This document shows positions 43,194 to 52,995 of a DNA stretch of 64,000 nucleotides, one piece after another. The stretch is from Leucobacter sp. UCMA 4100 (GTDB lineage: Bacteria; Actinomycetota; Actinomycetes; Actinomycetales; Microbacteriaceae). A program made the position numbers and the translations under genes. A model generated the notes under the pieces. The model saw nothing but the letters and a program-made list of their open reading frames with translations. It searched no databases and was not told the DNA's origin. The stretch lies in assembly GCF_027853335.1 (NCBI RefSeq), contig NZ_JAFEUS010000002.1, forward strand, positions 248,001 through 312,000. The letters run 5' to 3'. Every line of letters starts with the position of its first letter. Positions within the stretch are counted from its first letter, which is position 1.

Positions 43194-44879
43194 TCAGCGG
43201 CGCCCGTGGGCAATACCCGCGAGCTCGATAAAGCGCGACGGGGTACGTTTGCCTCCCCCTGCGCCTGAGACGTACAGCGCATCCCTGGCGCGGGTTGTGG
43301 CGACGTAGAACAGGCGGCGTTCTTCCTCGAGCGTCCGCTCGTCTTGCGCATAACTGATAGGAAACACGCCTTCAGCGGCACCCACCAGCCAGACAACCGG
43401 CCATTCAAGACCTTTGGCGGCGTGCACGGTGCTGAGTGTTACGGCGTTCACCGACGGCTCGTGGTGCGCCTTGCTTCGACGCAGCAGCTCTTCACTAAAG
43501 GCTTCGAGGCTCGTTCCCTCCGGCAGTTCGTCAACCAGTTTCAGTAACGCGTTGAGCACTTCCCAGCGCTCACGGCCTCCTTCGCCCCGCGCGGGCGGTG
43601 CACTCGTCCACCCCTGCGTTCGCAGTACGTCGCTCACCACCTGAAAGACGGGCCGCGTATCTTTCGCAACGGCCTGGGCGCGAATCTCCATGACCGCACG
43701 CTTCACATCGGCTCGATCGAAAAAGCGCTGTGCGCCGAGCGAACGAGCATGCACTTCATTGCGAGTGAGCGCCTCCTCGAGGTGCACCGAATAGCCGTGC
43801 GAACGATACAGCACGGCGATGTCGCTCGCGGGCGTGCCCGAGGCGACCAGTGCCCGGACCGCCTGTGCGACGGCCTCGGCCTCGTCCTTTTCAGAGCCGA
43901 ACCACTCGAACGAGGGAGCCGGCCCCTCATCAGTTCTCGCGGCGACGAGCCTCAGAGCACCCGGCTGCCCGTGCATGAGCGTATTCGCCGCCGTCACAAT
44001 CGGCGCTGTTGAACGGTAATTCTGCTCAAGCTGCAGCTTGGTCGCTCCGGGAAACTCACTCTCGAAACCCAAGAGGTACTTGCTCGTTGCCCCAGCGAAC
44101 GAATAAATCGTCTGGCTCGCGTCACCCACAACGCAAAGGTCAGTGCGCTCGCCGAGCCATGCGTGCATGAGCGCGTGCTGCAACGGCGAAATATCCTGAT
44201 ACTCGTCGACGGTGAAGAACCGATACTGCTGCCGCACTTCGAGGGCAACGTTGGGTTCTTGCTCGAGCATTCCGGTCATGAGAATGAGCGCATCTTCAAA
44301 GTCGATCTGCCGCCGATCATCTTTGAGGGCCTCGTAGCGTTCGTGAAACCAAAGCACCCGTTCGGGCGGCAACTCGCCGATACCACCCCGGTCGCCGACG
44401 ATCTCTCCATAGCGTTCGAGGTTCAGCATTGATGACTTGCGCCACTCAATTTCGGCTGCAAGGTCTTTCATCGTTTCTCCGCGAAGCCGCATGCCCTCGC
44501 TCGCTGCGATCTGCCCGATGAGCCTAGCTTTGCCGTCGATAATGTTCGGCGATTGTCCGCCAACAACCCGTGGCCAGAAATACCCGAGCTGAGACATTGC
44601 TGCCGAGTGAAACGTGCGCGTTTGCACTCCCTGCACGCCAAGTTCATGCAGTCGTTGTTGCAGCTCAAGCGCTGCCTTGCGGGTAAAGGTCACGGCCATG
44701 ACGTTCGACGGTGCGTAGGTTCCAGTGTGCACGCCGTGAGCGATACGGTGGGTGATCGTGCGTGTCTTACCCGCGCCCGCGCCCGCGTGGATCACCACGG
44801 GACCGCGAAGAGCGTACACCGCGCGCTGCTGATCAGCGTCGAGTTTCGCGCCCTCGGCATCGGGTGTGGGCACGGTCAT
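43194..44879 (-). CDS. UvrD2-like superfamily 1 DNA helicase
   Basis: The protein has 561 residues from ATG 44879 (GGAGGAAGAACC upstream). All helicase motifs are present: GAGAGKTRTI (Walker A, near 37), FTVDEYQDISPLQ (near 225), VVGDASQTIYSFAG (near 257), NYRSTAP (near 293) and LSTVHAAKGLEWPVVW (near 485). UvrD2 of M. tuberculosis is about 700 residues with an HRDC domain and a tetracysteine tail. This one ends soon after motif VI and lacks both, so it is a short form. It should unwind DNA during repair. whiB7, a usual neighbour, is absent. Confidence 0.9.
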   Translation of the reverse strand: MTVPTPDAEGAKLDADQQRAVYALRGPVVIHAGAGAGKTRTITHRIAHGVHTGTYAPSNVMAVTFTRKAALELQQRLHELGVQGVQTRTFHSAAMSQLGYFWPRVVGGQSPNIIDGKARLIGQIAASEGMRLRGETMKDLAAEIEWRKSSMLNLERYGEIVGDRGGIGELPPERVLWFHERYEALKDDRRQIDFEDALILMTGMLEQEPNVALEVRQQYRFFTVDEYQDISPLQHALMHAWLGERTDLCVVGDASQTIYSFAGATSKYLLGFESEFPGATKLQLEQNYRSTAPIVTAANTLMHGQPGALRLVAARTDEGPAPSFEWFGSEKDEAEAVAQAVRALVASGTPASDIAVLYRSHGYSVHLEEALTRNEVHARSLGAQRFFDRADVKRAVMEIRAQAVAKDTRPVFQVVSDVLRTQGWTSAPPARGEGGRERWEVLNALLKLVDELPEGTSLEAFSEELLRRSKAHHEPSVNAVTLSTVHAAKGLEWPVVWLVGAAEGVFPISYAQDERTLEEERRLFYVATTRARDALYVSGAGGGKRTPSRFIELAGIAHGRR

Positions 44880-44957
44880 ATCGGTTCTTCCTCCGGTCAG
44901 AAATAAGAAAAGCGGCGCTTGTACGCGTGGCATAACCCTTCACACAGGATGCCTGAA

Positions 44958-44963
44958 TACCCT
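44958..44963 (+). promoter_or_regulatory. -10 element, leaderless phosphotransferase-like gene
   Basis: TACCCT ends 7 nt before ATG 44971, without a Shine-Dalgarno sequence. Confidence 0.45.
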
Positions 44964-44970
44964 AGAGATT

Positions 44971-46212
44971 ATGGCACGTACTCCCATCACTCTAGCGGCG
45001 TTAGCCACCTCTGCGGTGTCAGGCCTTCAGGTAACCGGCTACCGTGCGCTCAGCGGTGATGCAGGGGTTGAACACAGCGTTATTCTCGAGTCATCTGAGG
45101 GTGACGTGCTCGTGCAATTGCCGACCTCGCCGACGGCCGAGGTGCACCATTCGGCAAAAATTCTCGGCCAGTCAGCGCTCACGCCAGGCGTGCGCGAACA
45201 GCTCCCTTTCGCGGCCCCTCGTGTACTCGGCATGACCCGCTGCGACGACACCAGGGCCATCGTTTCAACGTTCGTATCAGGCGATCGTTTCTCGGTCGAA
45301 GATCTCAGCGATGACGCATTGCTGCTCACCTCGATTGCCGAGACCCTCGCCGCGATCCACGCCCTGCCCCGCCTGACCGTGACCCAGCAGGGCCTTCCAG
45401 AGCGAAGCAGCAACGATGCCAGGCTCGACGCACAGGCAATCATCGACCGCGCCTACCAGTCAGGGCTTGTGCCCGAGGCTGTTCGCCAGTACTGGAACGA
45501 AAAGCTTGCCGACCAAGCGCTCTGGGATTTTGCGCCCGTCGTGGTGCACGGAAGCGTCTCTGACGATGTGCTCATCGTTGCTGATGATCACATTACCGGT
45601 GTGCTCGACTGGGCTGAACTCTCAGTCGGAGACCCCGCGGTTGATTTTGCGTGGCTTGCCGCCGCTGAGCCAGAGGTACTCGAGCGGGTCGCTGGCCTCT
45701 ACGCGACACATCAGGCGAGCGCTTGGGTTCTCGCGCTCGTTGAACGCGCCCGTTTCTGGCATGAACTCGAAATCGCCGAGTGGCTGCTACACGGTCTTGA
45801 ACTGCGTGATCAGTCGATCATTGACGACGCTGTCGAGCTGTTTGATCAGTTGGTGTCACACATTTTCACTGTTCCATCCAGAGAAGCGCCCTCGTCGACC
45901 CTGGCTGACGCCGAAGCCGCAGCCCGGCCCGAGTCAGTTCCCGACCACTTCTCTGAGACCGCGAGCTTCGAGATGCTCGACGAAGACCGCATGTTCCAGG
46001 TCGACCGGGACTTCCGGGCTGAGGAGCTCGAAGACACCGCGAACGATCATGAAACCAATGTGGTTGAGCGTGAAGCCACTGGCCCCTCGACCGGTCACGA
46101 TGCTTCGAACACTGACGGTGACGATGAGTTTTTGACGATTCCTCTCTCGTTCAACGATGAGCGCTCGCTTGCTGACGAAGATGGAGAGAACGAGAAGAAC
46201 GAGCGCGAGTAA
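44971..46212 (+). CDS. Aminoglycoside-phosphotransferase-like (APH fold) protein
   Basis: The product has 413 residues. Residues 1 to about 300 have the kinase-like fold. The catalytic loop, normally HGDxxxxN, reads HGSVSDDVLI near residue 194, and the metal-binding part DWAELSVGDPAVDFAWL follows near 213. The usual catalytic Asp is replaced by Ser, so it may be a pseudokinase or use another base. The last 110 residues are strongly acidic and low-complexity. A phosphotransferase gene at this place near uvrD2 and adnAB recurs in actinobacteria. ATG 44971 is chosen over the upstream frame from 44866. Confidence 0.8.
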   Translation: MARTPITLAALATSAVSGLQVTGYRALSGDAGVEHSVILESSEGDVLVQLPTSPTAEVHHSAKILGQSALTPGVREQLPFAAPRVLGMTRCDDTRAIVSTFVSGDRFSVEDLSDDALLLTSIAETLAAIHALPRLTVTQQGLPERSSNDARLDAQAIIDRAYQSGLVPEAVRQYWNEKLADQALWDFAPVVVHGSVSDDVLIVADDHITGVLDWAELSVGDPAVDFAWLAAAEPEVLERVAGLYATHQASAWVLALVERARFWHELEIAEWLLHGLELRDQSIIDDAVELFDQLVSHIFTVPSREAPSSTLADAEAAARPESVPDHFSETASFEMLDEDRMFQVDRDFRAEELEDTANDHETNVVEREATGPSTGHDASNTDGDDEFLTIPLSFNDERSLADEDGENEKNERE

Positions 46213-46351
46213 CCCGACAGGGCGCAGGACCAGCGCTGTCTTCAGCGGCTACCGACTCAGAAGGCTCCGGTTACGACGACTGCCCGTTGAGACGCACGTA
46301 ACCCGGGAGGCTTACCTCTTTCCTCTCTGCCCGGCCATCGGTGAACGAGCG

Positions 46352-49300
46352 TTAGCCCGTGATCGTTGCGTACGCGTTCAGCCAGAGCGCTTCGAGTTCT
46401 TCTTTCTCCCGTGGTGTTTCGCTGCGTATTTCAACGTTTGCGTCGACATAGAACAGTGAGACATCAATGTCTTCAAGCGGCGTTTCAGTGTGCAGAGCAT
46501 AGGCAACGCGGTAGAGGTCAAGCTGTAAGAGACGCTGCGCGGTCTCCTCATCATTTCCCGGGGTGCGCCCCGTTTTCCAGTCAACGATCTCAATGCGCCC
46601 TTCATTCGCATAGACCGCGTCGAGCTTGCACACCGCGCGACGCCCAGCAAACGGAAAGGTGATCTGCTGCTCGACGGCGATGGGCTGCCTGGTTGCCCAC
46701 CTCGACGCTTCGAACGTGGCGATGAGTTGCTCGAGCTCTTGACGCTCGGTATCGCTCACGGTTTCGTCATTTTCTTCGAGCGCAAGTTCAAGGGAGGTGC
46801 CCAGAGGCGTCGTCGTTCTTCGTTCAACCCAGTCGTGAAAGAGGTTGCCGATGCGAGTTCGCCGGTACGGACGCTGAGGCACGGGGCGCAGTGCGCGGGC
46901 TTCTGCGGCTTCGGGGTCATGAATGAAGTCGTGAAACCCAGAGGCATTGATTCGCGCAAACATGCTGTTCGTGCTTGCGGCCGCTGCCCCCTCGGCAGCT
47001 TCAGCGAGCAAGAGCTCGGTCTGCGCATCAGGCTGAGCCACAGCTTCTGCGTCACGCACCATGGCTGCTGCGCGGTGTACCCGATCGTGGCGGGTGCCCA
47101 GAGCGTCGAGCGGCCAGGTGAGCGTTCGAGGCGCACGGTGTTCTGGCGCTTCTTCATGCTTACTCTCGTCTGGAAGCTCGTCAATAATCGCCGTGCCGAG
47201 CCCTTCTTCAGTCGATGAAGGAGCGTCTACGTACATCCCCTCGTATTGTGCCCTGAGGGCTTTAAGTGGCTCAGAGGGTTCAAGGCTCGTCTTTCGACCG
47301 CTCCAGAAGCAGCCGCTGAGCAGCAGTGCCTTTTTCGCTCTGGTGTAGGCAACGTAAATGAGCCGTAACTCTTCTTCGGCAAACGCGGCGGCTTGTTCCC
47401 GTTGATACTGGGCCATCGCCTCGCGGGCTTCTTTTTGCGTCTCAGCTTCTGCCCAGAGCCCAACCGGTCGCGAACGGGCGTCTCCACGACAGCGATCAGG
47501 GATCACGCCGACCGCGAGCTCGCCCTTCGAGCTGCGCGGCTTACTGGGAAACTCCGTGGCCGATTGTCTGGGAACCGCAACGAGGTCCCATTCCAAGCCC
47601 TTCGACGAGTGCACGGTAATGAGTTGTACCGTGCCAGGTTCTGGCGCGGGAATGAACGCGGGAAGAGCGTCTTCGCGTTCTGAAAACTCGAGCCACTCGA
47701 GCACCGCTTGCAGGGACCGGTCAGGAGAAACCTGCAGGAACCCTCGTACGGCTTCAGTGAGGGAGTGTAGATTTTCTCGAGCGGTGGCACTTGTCGCCGC
47801 AGAGAAACGTTCGTTCGCCTCCAGCTCAATGTCGAGGCGCAAGGCTTCGATTGCCGCCCGGATGAGATCGATAACATCGCCAGCGATCAGGCTCCTCAAC
47901 CCGCGAAGCATCTCGGCCGCTTCGCGCATTCGTTCAAAGCCCGTCTCACTCATCGTGCGAACGCTCGCGTGCGTGTACGGTAATCGACGAAGCATATCAA
48001 GCGCGTCGACCAGCGAAACCTCTCGATCAAGACTCTCGAGGGCACTGCGCGCATAGTCGGTATCGACGATGCGTTGCTGCGCGAAGTCACGCCGCGCAAA
48101 CCACCGTGCAGCGTCACGAAGGCCTGCGATATCTGCGGGCCCAATTGCAAACCTGGGGCCGCAAAGAAGCCGCACGAGTTCGCTCGATGCATCGGCATAC
48201 CAAACGCAACGCAACGTCGCGACAAGGTCGCTCACCTCTGGAGTCTCAAGGAGGCCCCCGATGCCTACGATGCGGGATGGAATACCCCGTTCACGAAGCG
48301 CCTCAGCAAAGAGCGGCATGTCTTTGCGCTTTCGAAAGATGACCGCGGCGGTCGGCGGCTCTGCAGCGTGCTCTCTCGAGTGTTTCACCCGTTCGTCGAG
48401 TAACCACTGGGCAACCCGGCTGGCCTCTTCATCGAGCGTTTCTTCATATGCCACTTCGAGCTCGCCTTGCGTCGCGCCAGGCCGTGCTTGCAAAACCGGC
48501 ACGGGAACCTGCGCGCTCATTCGAAGCGGAAGGGCCGCCCTATTGGCGGCTTCGAGCACAGCCAGTGAGTTACGCCAGCTCGTCGAGAGCGTGAGCGTTC
48601 GTTGAGCGGCGGTAGCACTGGGTGAGAAAGCGTCGTGAAACTTCGACAGGCTCTCGGTCGAGGCACCACGCCAGCCATAAATTGATTGGTGCGGATCGCC
48701 CACAGCCATCACGTGCTGCCCCGCAAAAATATGCGTCAACAGTCGTGTCTGGCCAACCGAAGTGTCTTGTACCTCATCGAGCAGCACCACGCGGTGCCTG
48801 TGACGCAAGACGGTCACTGCCTGTGGCGTTTTCGACAGCGCTTCGAGCGCAAGAGCCACCTGATCAGAGAATTCGAGCACCCCGCGCTCCCGCTTTTCGA
48901 GACTGTAGGCCTCGGCGAGATCGACGATGATGCTCGTGTGTTCAAAGACTTCGGCCTGGGAAGCAATCGCCGCGTAGACCTTCTCGCCCCGCTCACCGCG
49001 AGCAAGAGCTTTCTCGTCGTAGGGCAACCGAGGAACATCGGCGAAACTCATCAGTGCTTCGCGGGCAGCGGCGTATGTTGAAAGGTGGTCGGATACTTCA
49101 TGAGCGAGCGAAAGCGTGAGTTCGGTGAGGCGGTTCACGCTCATGCCCAGCGCTGAGATGCCTGCGTGGCGAGAGCTCGTCACGACTTCTCGCGCAATGC
49201 CCCATGCAACCGACTCGTCGATGAGCTGGCCGCCAATGCCCTGGGCGCTGCCGAACTCTTGCACCAGAGCCGAGGCGAAGGCGTTATAGGTCGACACTTC

Positions 49301-49681
49301 GGGCAGGTCGAGCGTGGTCGTGAGTGTTTCGCTGAGCTCTACGGCACGTTGCCGCTGTGGCTCGGTGAGCTCGGCCAGCAGCGCTCGTTCGGCAAAGAGC
49401 ATGAGTCGACCGCGCATGCGTTCAGCGAGTTCACCAGCGGCTTTTCTCGTGAACGTGAGGCCGAGCACCTCGCTCGGCGCGACGAGACCATTGGCGACGA
49501 GCCACACGACCCGGTTGGCGATCGTCTCGGTTTTTCCGCTCCCTGCTCCGGCGATCACGAGCGTCGAACCGTTCATGGGGCTTTCGATTACCGTGCGCTG
49601 CTCGTCTGTGGGGATGAGCGCTTCTTTGCCCGGATCGGTAAGGATTCGGGCAATCGTTTCAGCGTCAAAGAGGGGGGTCAT
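46352..49681 (-). CDS. adnB: AdnB-like helicase-nuclease subunit
   Basis: The 1109-residue protein is the size of mycobacterial AdnB (about 1095). It would resect double-strand breaks with AdnA as a heterodimeric helicase-nuclease. The N-terminal UvrD-type motor has GAGSGKTETI near 45, VVLLDEVQDTSVGQ near 305, VGDPHQSIYGWRGAS near 330 and VHSSKGLEWDLVAV near 690. The C-terminal RecB-like nuclease has CKLDAVYANEGRIEIVDWKTG near 1015-1036. Motor and nuclease look intact. The ATG overlaps the AdnA stop by 4 nt. Confidence 0.92.
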   Translation of the reverse strand: MTPLFDAETIARILTDPGKEALIPTDEQRTVIESPMNGSTLVIAGAGSGKTETIANRVVWLVANGLVAPSEVLGLTFTRKAAGELAERMRGRLMLFAERALLAELTEPQRQRAVELSETLTTTLDLPEVSTYNAFASALVQEFGSAQGIGGQLIDESVAWGIAREVVTSSRHAGISALGMSVNRLTELTLSLAHEVSDHLSTYAAAREALMSFADVPRLPYDEKALARGERGEKVYAAIASQAEVFEHTSIIVDLAEAYSLEKRERGVLEFSDQVALALEALSKTPQAVTVLRHRHRVVLLDEVQDTSVGQTRLLTHIFAGQHVMAVGDPHQSIYGWRGASTESLSKFHDAFSPSATAAQRTLTLSTSWRNSLAVLEAANRAALPLRMSAQVPVPVLQARPGATQGELEVAYEETLDEEASRVAQWLLDERVKHSREHAAEPPTAAVIFRKRKDMPLFAEALRERGIPSRIVGIGGLLETPEVSDLVATLRCVWYADASSELVRLLCGPRFAIGPADIAGLRDAARWFARRDFAQQRIVDTDYARSALESLDREVSLVDALDMLRRLPYTHASVRTMSETGFERMREAAEMLRGLRSLIAGDVIDLIRAAIEALRLDIELEANERFSAATSATARENLHSLTEAVRGFLQVSPDRSLQAVLEWLEFSEREDALPAFIPAPEPGTVQLITVHSSKGLEWDLVAVPRQSATEFPSKPRSSKGELAVGVIPDRCRGDARSRPVGLWAEAETQKEAREAMAQYQREQAAAFAEEELRLIYVAYTRAKKALLLSGCFWSGRKTSLEPSEPLKALRAQYEGMYVDAPSSTEEGLGTAIIDELPDESKHEEAPEHRAPRTLTWPLDALGTRHDRVHRAAAMVRDAEAVAQPDAQTELLLAEAAEGAAAASTNSMFARINASGFHDFIHDPEAAEARALRPVPQRPYRRTRIGNLFHDWVERRTTTPLGTSLELALEENDETVSDTERQELEQLIATFEASRWATRQPIAVEQQITFPFAGRRAVCKLDAVYANEGRIEIVDWKTGRTPGNDEETAQRLLQLDLYRVAYALHTETPLEDIDVSLFYVDANVEIRSETPREKEELEALWLNAYATITG

Positions 49682-52600
49682 TCGTAACTCACCGCCGGAA
49701 TAATGTGGAGGCCACAGGCCCCGAACTGATGGGGGTCGGTGCAGTGATGCTCGACCTTCGCTTCGAAACGGCCGGCGGCCATAATATCGGCGACCTGTTG
49801 TACACGCTCTTCGAAAACTGCCCGTTTCTCTGGGGTGAGCGCCGGCTGATCGACAAGACGGTAGGCCTGTTTCTGCGTTGTCGCTTTGGGATGCACGAAG
49901 AGCAACGCGGCCCCACCGCTGCTTCCAAAGCTCACGGTCGTTGGTTCGCCCTCGGCATCGGCCGCTGCGTCGGGCAGGCGAAACTCGGCTTCGACCAGAC
50001 CCATCTGGTACGAGAGCAGCTGCGCATTGTTCTCGGCCTCGGCTTGCGACGGAAATGAAGCACCGGTTTTGAGGTCAACGATTCTCGGCAGGCTATGCCC
50101 GTCGGCTCCGGGAACATGTTCAATACGGTCAGCGAGACCGCCAAGCTTCGCTTGCCCAATCATGAGCGAGAAACCAGCCTCACTCGCGACGAGATCCATG
50201 CCCTTTGCAGAGGCATCGCTGAGATAGTCAACGAGGCCCGTCACCATTCGGTAGGCGTTCTCACGAAACAGCGTTTCTTGCCACGGAGCGTCAAACGTCA
50301 GGTGGTTCCACTCAGCATCGATGATGCGACGTAGCTCAAGTTCGCTCGGTTCACTCATCGTTTCAAAGGCGTGGTGCACAAGCGTACCGAGTTCGGCACT
50401 CGTATTGCCCGGGCCTGGCGCAAACACCGAAATGAACCAGTTCAGGGGGCATGTCTCTGCCATCTCGATACGTGACGGGCTCACCGATACATGCGCCTCG
50501 GGGTCGGTCAGATCAACGAGTGGCCGCTCTGTCGAAGGTGTGGCAACGCCGTACCATTCATCAGGTGATGCTCCGGGAACACCCTCGCGAGCGAGGTACG
50601 CGAGCACGGTAGCTGCTGATTCAGGGGCAATACGGTGTTGCTCTTCGCCACCATTCGGCTCCTGAAAGACGTCACCATTTGACGCATCGGCTACCGCGTG
50701 TTCGGCCCGCGCGAGGGCGCCCGTGAGACTGCGCCGCAGGTGTGCGGTGTACCCCCTGAGGGTGAGCGTGACCGCTGGCAAGCCACTCGTCAGGTGCGGC
50801 CTTCCAAGGTGAAAGAACTGGCTCGGAAACTCGTCGTCGTCTTCACGAGCGATAATAAGAAGCTCGCGCCTCGGCCGCGAGCAGGCGCTTGCAAAGAGCC
50901 TCAGTTCTTCGTGCAGCATGTGACTGCGGTTAAACGGTTGCGGCGCCTCGCCGCGAAGAAGGGTCTGTAGCGCCTGCGCACCAACGAGCGAGTCACGTGA
51001 ACGCATATTCGGCCAGATGCCTTCTTGCGGGCCTGCGATACAGACAATTTCGAACTCCTGGCTCGAGGCACCCTGCGGCGTTGTCACCGTCACCGCCGAG
51101 CGAACACTGCGCCGCGCCAAGCTGTCTTGCGGCACATCGCTCAACAACAGCTCGTCAATAACCTCGTTCATCGGCACGTCGCTCGCAAGCTCTTCGTGGC
51201 GTTCAAAAGCAAAAAAGAGCTCCATCATCGCATCGAGCTGGTGGTGTGCCTGCGCTGAGGCCATGCCGCTGCCATCGAGCGCCCGTGCCGAGAGCGAAGC
51301 TTGTAGCCCCGTCGATTCCCACAGCGCCCAGAGTGCCTCACGAGGCGTTCCACCCGCCGCACGAACCGTACGCGCCGAGTGAATCACTTTCGAGAGCCTC
51401 CGCAACGCTCGGCCCTCTGCGAGGTCGGGAATATCGTCAGGCGATTCGATGAGTGTCGAGTAAGCCTCGGCGAGCGTTCGAGGCTCCCGTTCGTGTACGA
51501 AGGCGTCTCGCCGATCAGCCAGCAGAACAGCGTGATCGAGTCGTCGTATCGCGAGCGGATCGAGGCCTCCGATCGGGCCGAGCAAGAGCCCCTGCAGTTC
51601 GCCCCCGCCCAACGGCACGAAGCCGAGCGCGTCTTGCAGCACCCGAAGCGTATGACGCACGAGCAACACGTGACCGATGACCATGCCGCCGGAAGCGAGC
51701 GAGGTGGGAACTTGCAGCGATTCAAGGGTGCTCGCGAGCTGTTTCGCCTGCTCGCTGGAGCGACAAATCACGGCCATGTCATGCCAGGCGATCGGGGGCT
51801 GTGCTGGGTCAAGCCCGAGATGCCGATGCCTGAGACGGTATGCGATAACCCCGGCCTGCTCAGAGAATGTACTCGCGGTTGCGCATTCGACGCTACTTTC
51901 GTGAGCAGCCTCGCTCACCGCAGCACGCTGTTGCCAACCGCCCGCTGCGCCGATGCGCTCGGTGATGCCGCGCACAAACCCCCGCAGCCGCTCATCGTGC
52001 CGAAAGACCTCGCCGAGGATGAGTACCTGTTCTTCGCCACGAACCGCACTCTCATGCGCACCACGGCGCTCAAGCTCACGGTGCAGGTGCGCGAGCACTC
52101 TGGTCGGCTCACCCGCAAACGCCGCCGTGGCGGTATCGGGGTCGCCAAATACCCAGATTCTGGTGCCGCAGTTCGCGAGGGCCGCGAGCAACGCGAGGGC
52201 ACCCTCGCTGAGGTCGGCCGCGTCGTCAACGAGCACCAGTTTTGGTACCGAGAGTAAGTTGTTGCTCAGCGTTTGCTCGCCGAGCAACGCAACGGCGTCT
52301 CGCATCATCGCACTCGCAGAGCGCTCTTCTGGGTACTCGCTCACGGCGATGCGTTCGGCTCGGGCAAGTAAGAGAGCGAGAAAGCGCCACCGTCTCGCAA
52401 GCTCGTGCACGAACTCACCGTGCCCTGGTTCAGCGAGCACGCCAAGCGCAAAGGTTTCGAGCTCAGCAGCGCTCATTGAGAAGTCGTCAAGCACTCGCCA
52501 CAGGTCGCGAAGCTCGGTTCGCATCGCGGTGCTCTGCACCATGTCGAACGAAATACCGCTCGACTCAGCAGCAAGCGCTTCGGTGCCCGCATCGTTCATT

Positions 52601-52986
52601 GCCGCAGCCTCAGTCACCGAGTCAACCGCCTCGCGCAAGATCTCGTCTTGTCGCGAGCCCATCATGAGCTGAAACGCAGGCAGCGCTAAGCGCTGTTGGT
52701 GCTCGTTGCAGAGCTGAAACGCTAACGATGCGGGCGTGCGCACGAGCGTCCCAACGCTCGCGATATCGAGCTTCGCCTCAATACGGTCTCGCAGGGAGGC
52801 TGCGTCGGCTCGCTGGTGTGAGAGCACGAGAAGCTCTTCGGGGGTGAAGGCCGCTTCGTGCAACCATGACACCACGCGCTCGACGAGAGCAGTCGTTTTA
52901 CCGCTGCCAGGCGCACCGACAACGCGTGCGTGCCGCTTCGGTGAGAGGTGCTGCACCTGCAAGATGGTGTGATCGGTTGCGCTCAT
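49678..52986 (-). CDS. adnA: AdnA-like helicase-nuclease subunit
   Basis: The product has 1102 residues. It has an intact P-loop (GAPGSGKTT near 26), but the Walker B reads LVLVDDAADLSEG and motif III reads VFGDPDTATAAF. This resembles the degenerate motor of AdnA. The C-terminal nuclease domain holds LGGLADRIEHVPG and RIVDLKTGASFPSQ (about 1000-1030), with the D-x-K pattern of RecB-type nucleases. The gene lies upstream of adnB, as in mycobacteria. The pair replaces RecBCD in break repair. Confidence 0.9.
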   Translation of the reverse strand: MSATDHTILQVQHLSPKRHARVVGAPGSGKTTALVERVVSWLHEAAFTPEELLVLSHQRADAASLRDRIEAKLDIASVGTLVRTPASLAFQLCNEHQQRLALPAFQLMMGSRQDEILREAVDSVTEAAAMNDAGTEALAAESSGISFDMVQSTAMRTELRDLWRVLDDFSMSAAELETFALGVLAEPGHGEFVHELARRWRFLALLLARAERIAVSEYPEERSASAMMRDAVALLGEQTLSNNLLSVPKLVLVDDAADLSEGALALLAALANCGTRIWVFGDPDTATAAFAGEPTRVLAHLHRELERRGAHESAVRGEEQVLILGEVFRHDERLRGFVRGITERIGAAGGWQQRAAVSEAAHESSVECATASTFSEQAGVIAYRLRHRHLGLDPAQPPIAWHDMAVICRSSEQAKQLASTLESLQVPTSLASGGMVIGHVLLVRHTLRVLQDALGFVPLGGGELQGLLLGPIGGLDPLAIRRLDHAVLLADRRDAFVHEREPRTLAEAYSTLIESPDDIPDLAEGRALRRLSKVIHSARTVRAAGGTPREALWALWESTGLQASLSARALDGSGMASAQAHHQLDAMMELFFAFERHEELASDVPMNEVIDELLLSDVPQDSLARRSVRSAVTVTTPQGASSQEFEIVCIAGPQEGIWPNMRSRDSLVGAQALQTLLRGEAPQPFNRSHMLHEELRLFASACSRPRRELLIIAREDDDEFPSQFFHLGRPHLTSGLPAVTLTLRGYTAHLRRSLTGALARAEHAVADASNGDVFQEPNGGEEQHRIAPESAATVLAYLAREGVPGASPDEWYGVATPSTERPLVDLTDPEAHVSVSPSRIEMAETCPLNWFISVFAPGPGNTSAELGTLVHHAFETMSEPSELELRRIIDAEWNHLTFDAPWQETLFRENAYRMVTGLVDYLSDASAKGMDLVASEAGFSLMIGQAKLGGLADRIEHVPGADGHSLPRIVDLKTGASFPSQAEAENNAQLLSYQMGLVEAEFRLPDAAADAEGEPTTVSFGSSGGAALLFVHPKATTQKQAYRLVDQPALTPEKRAVFEERVQQVADIMAAGRFEAKVEHHCTDPHQFGACGLHIIPAVSYE

Positions 52987-52995
52987 GCCAGTAGG

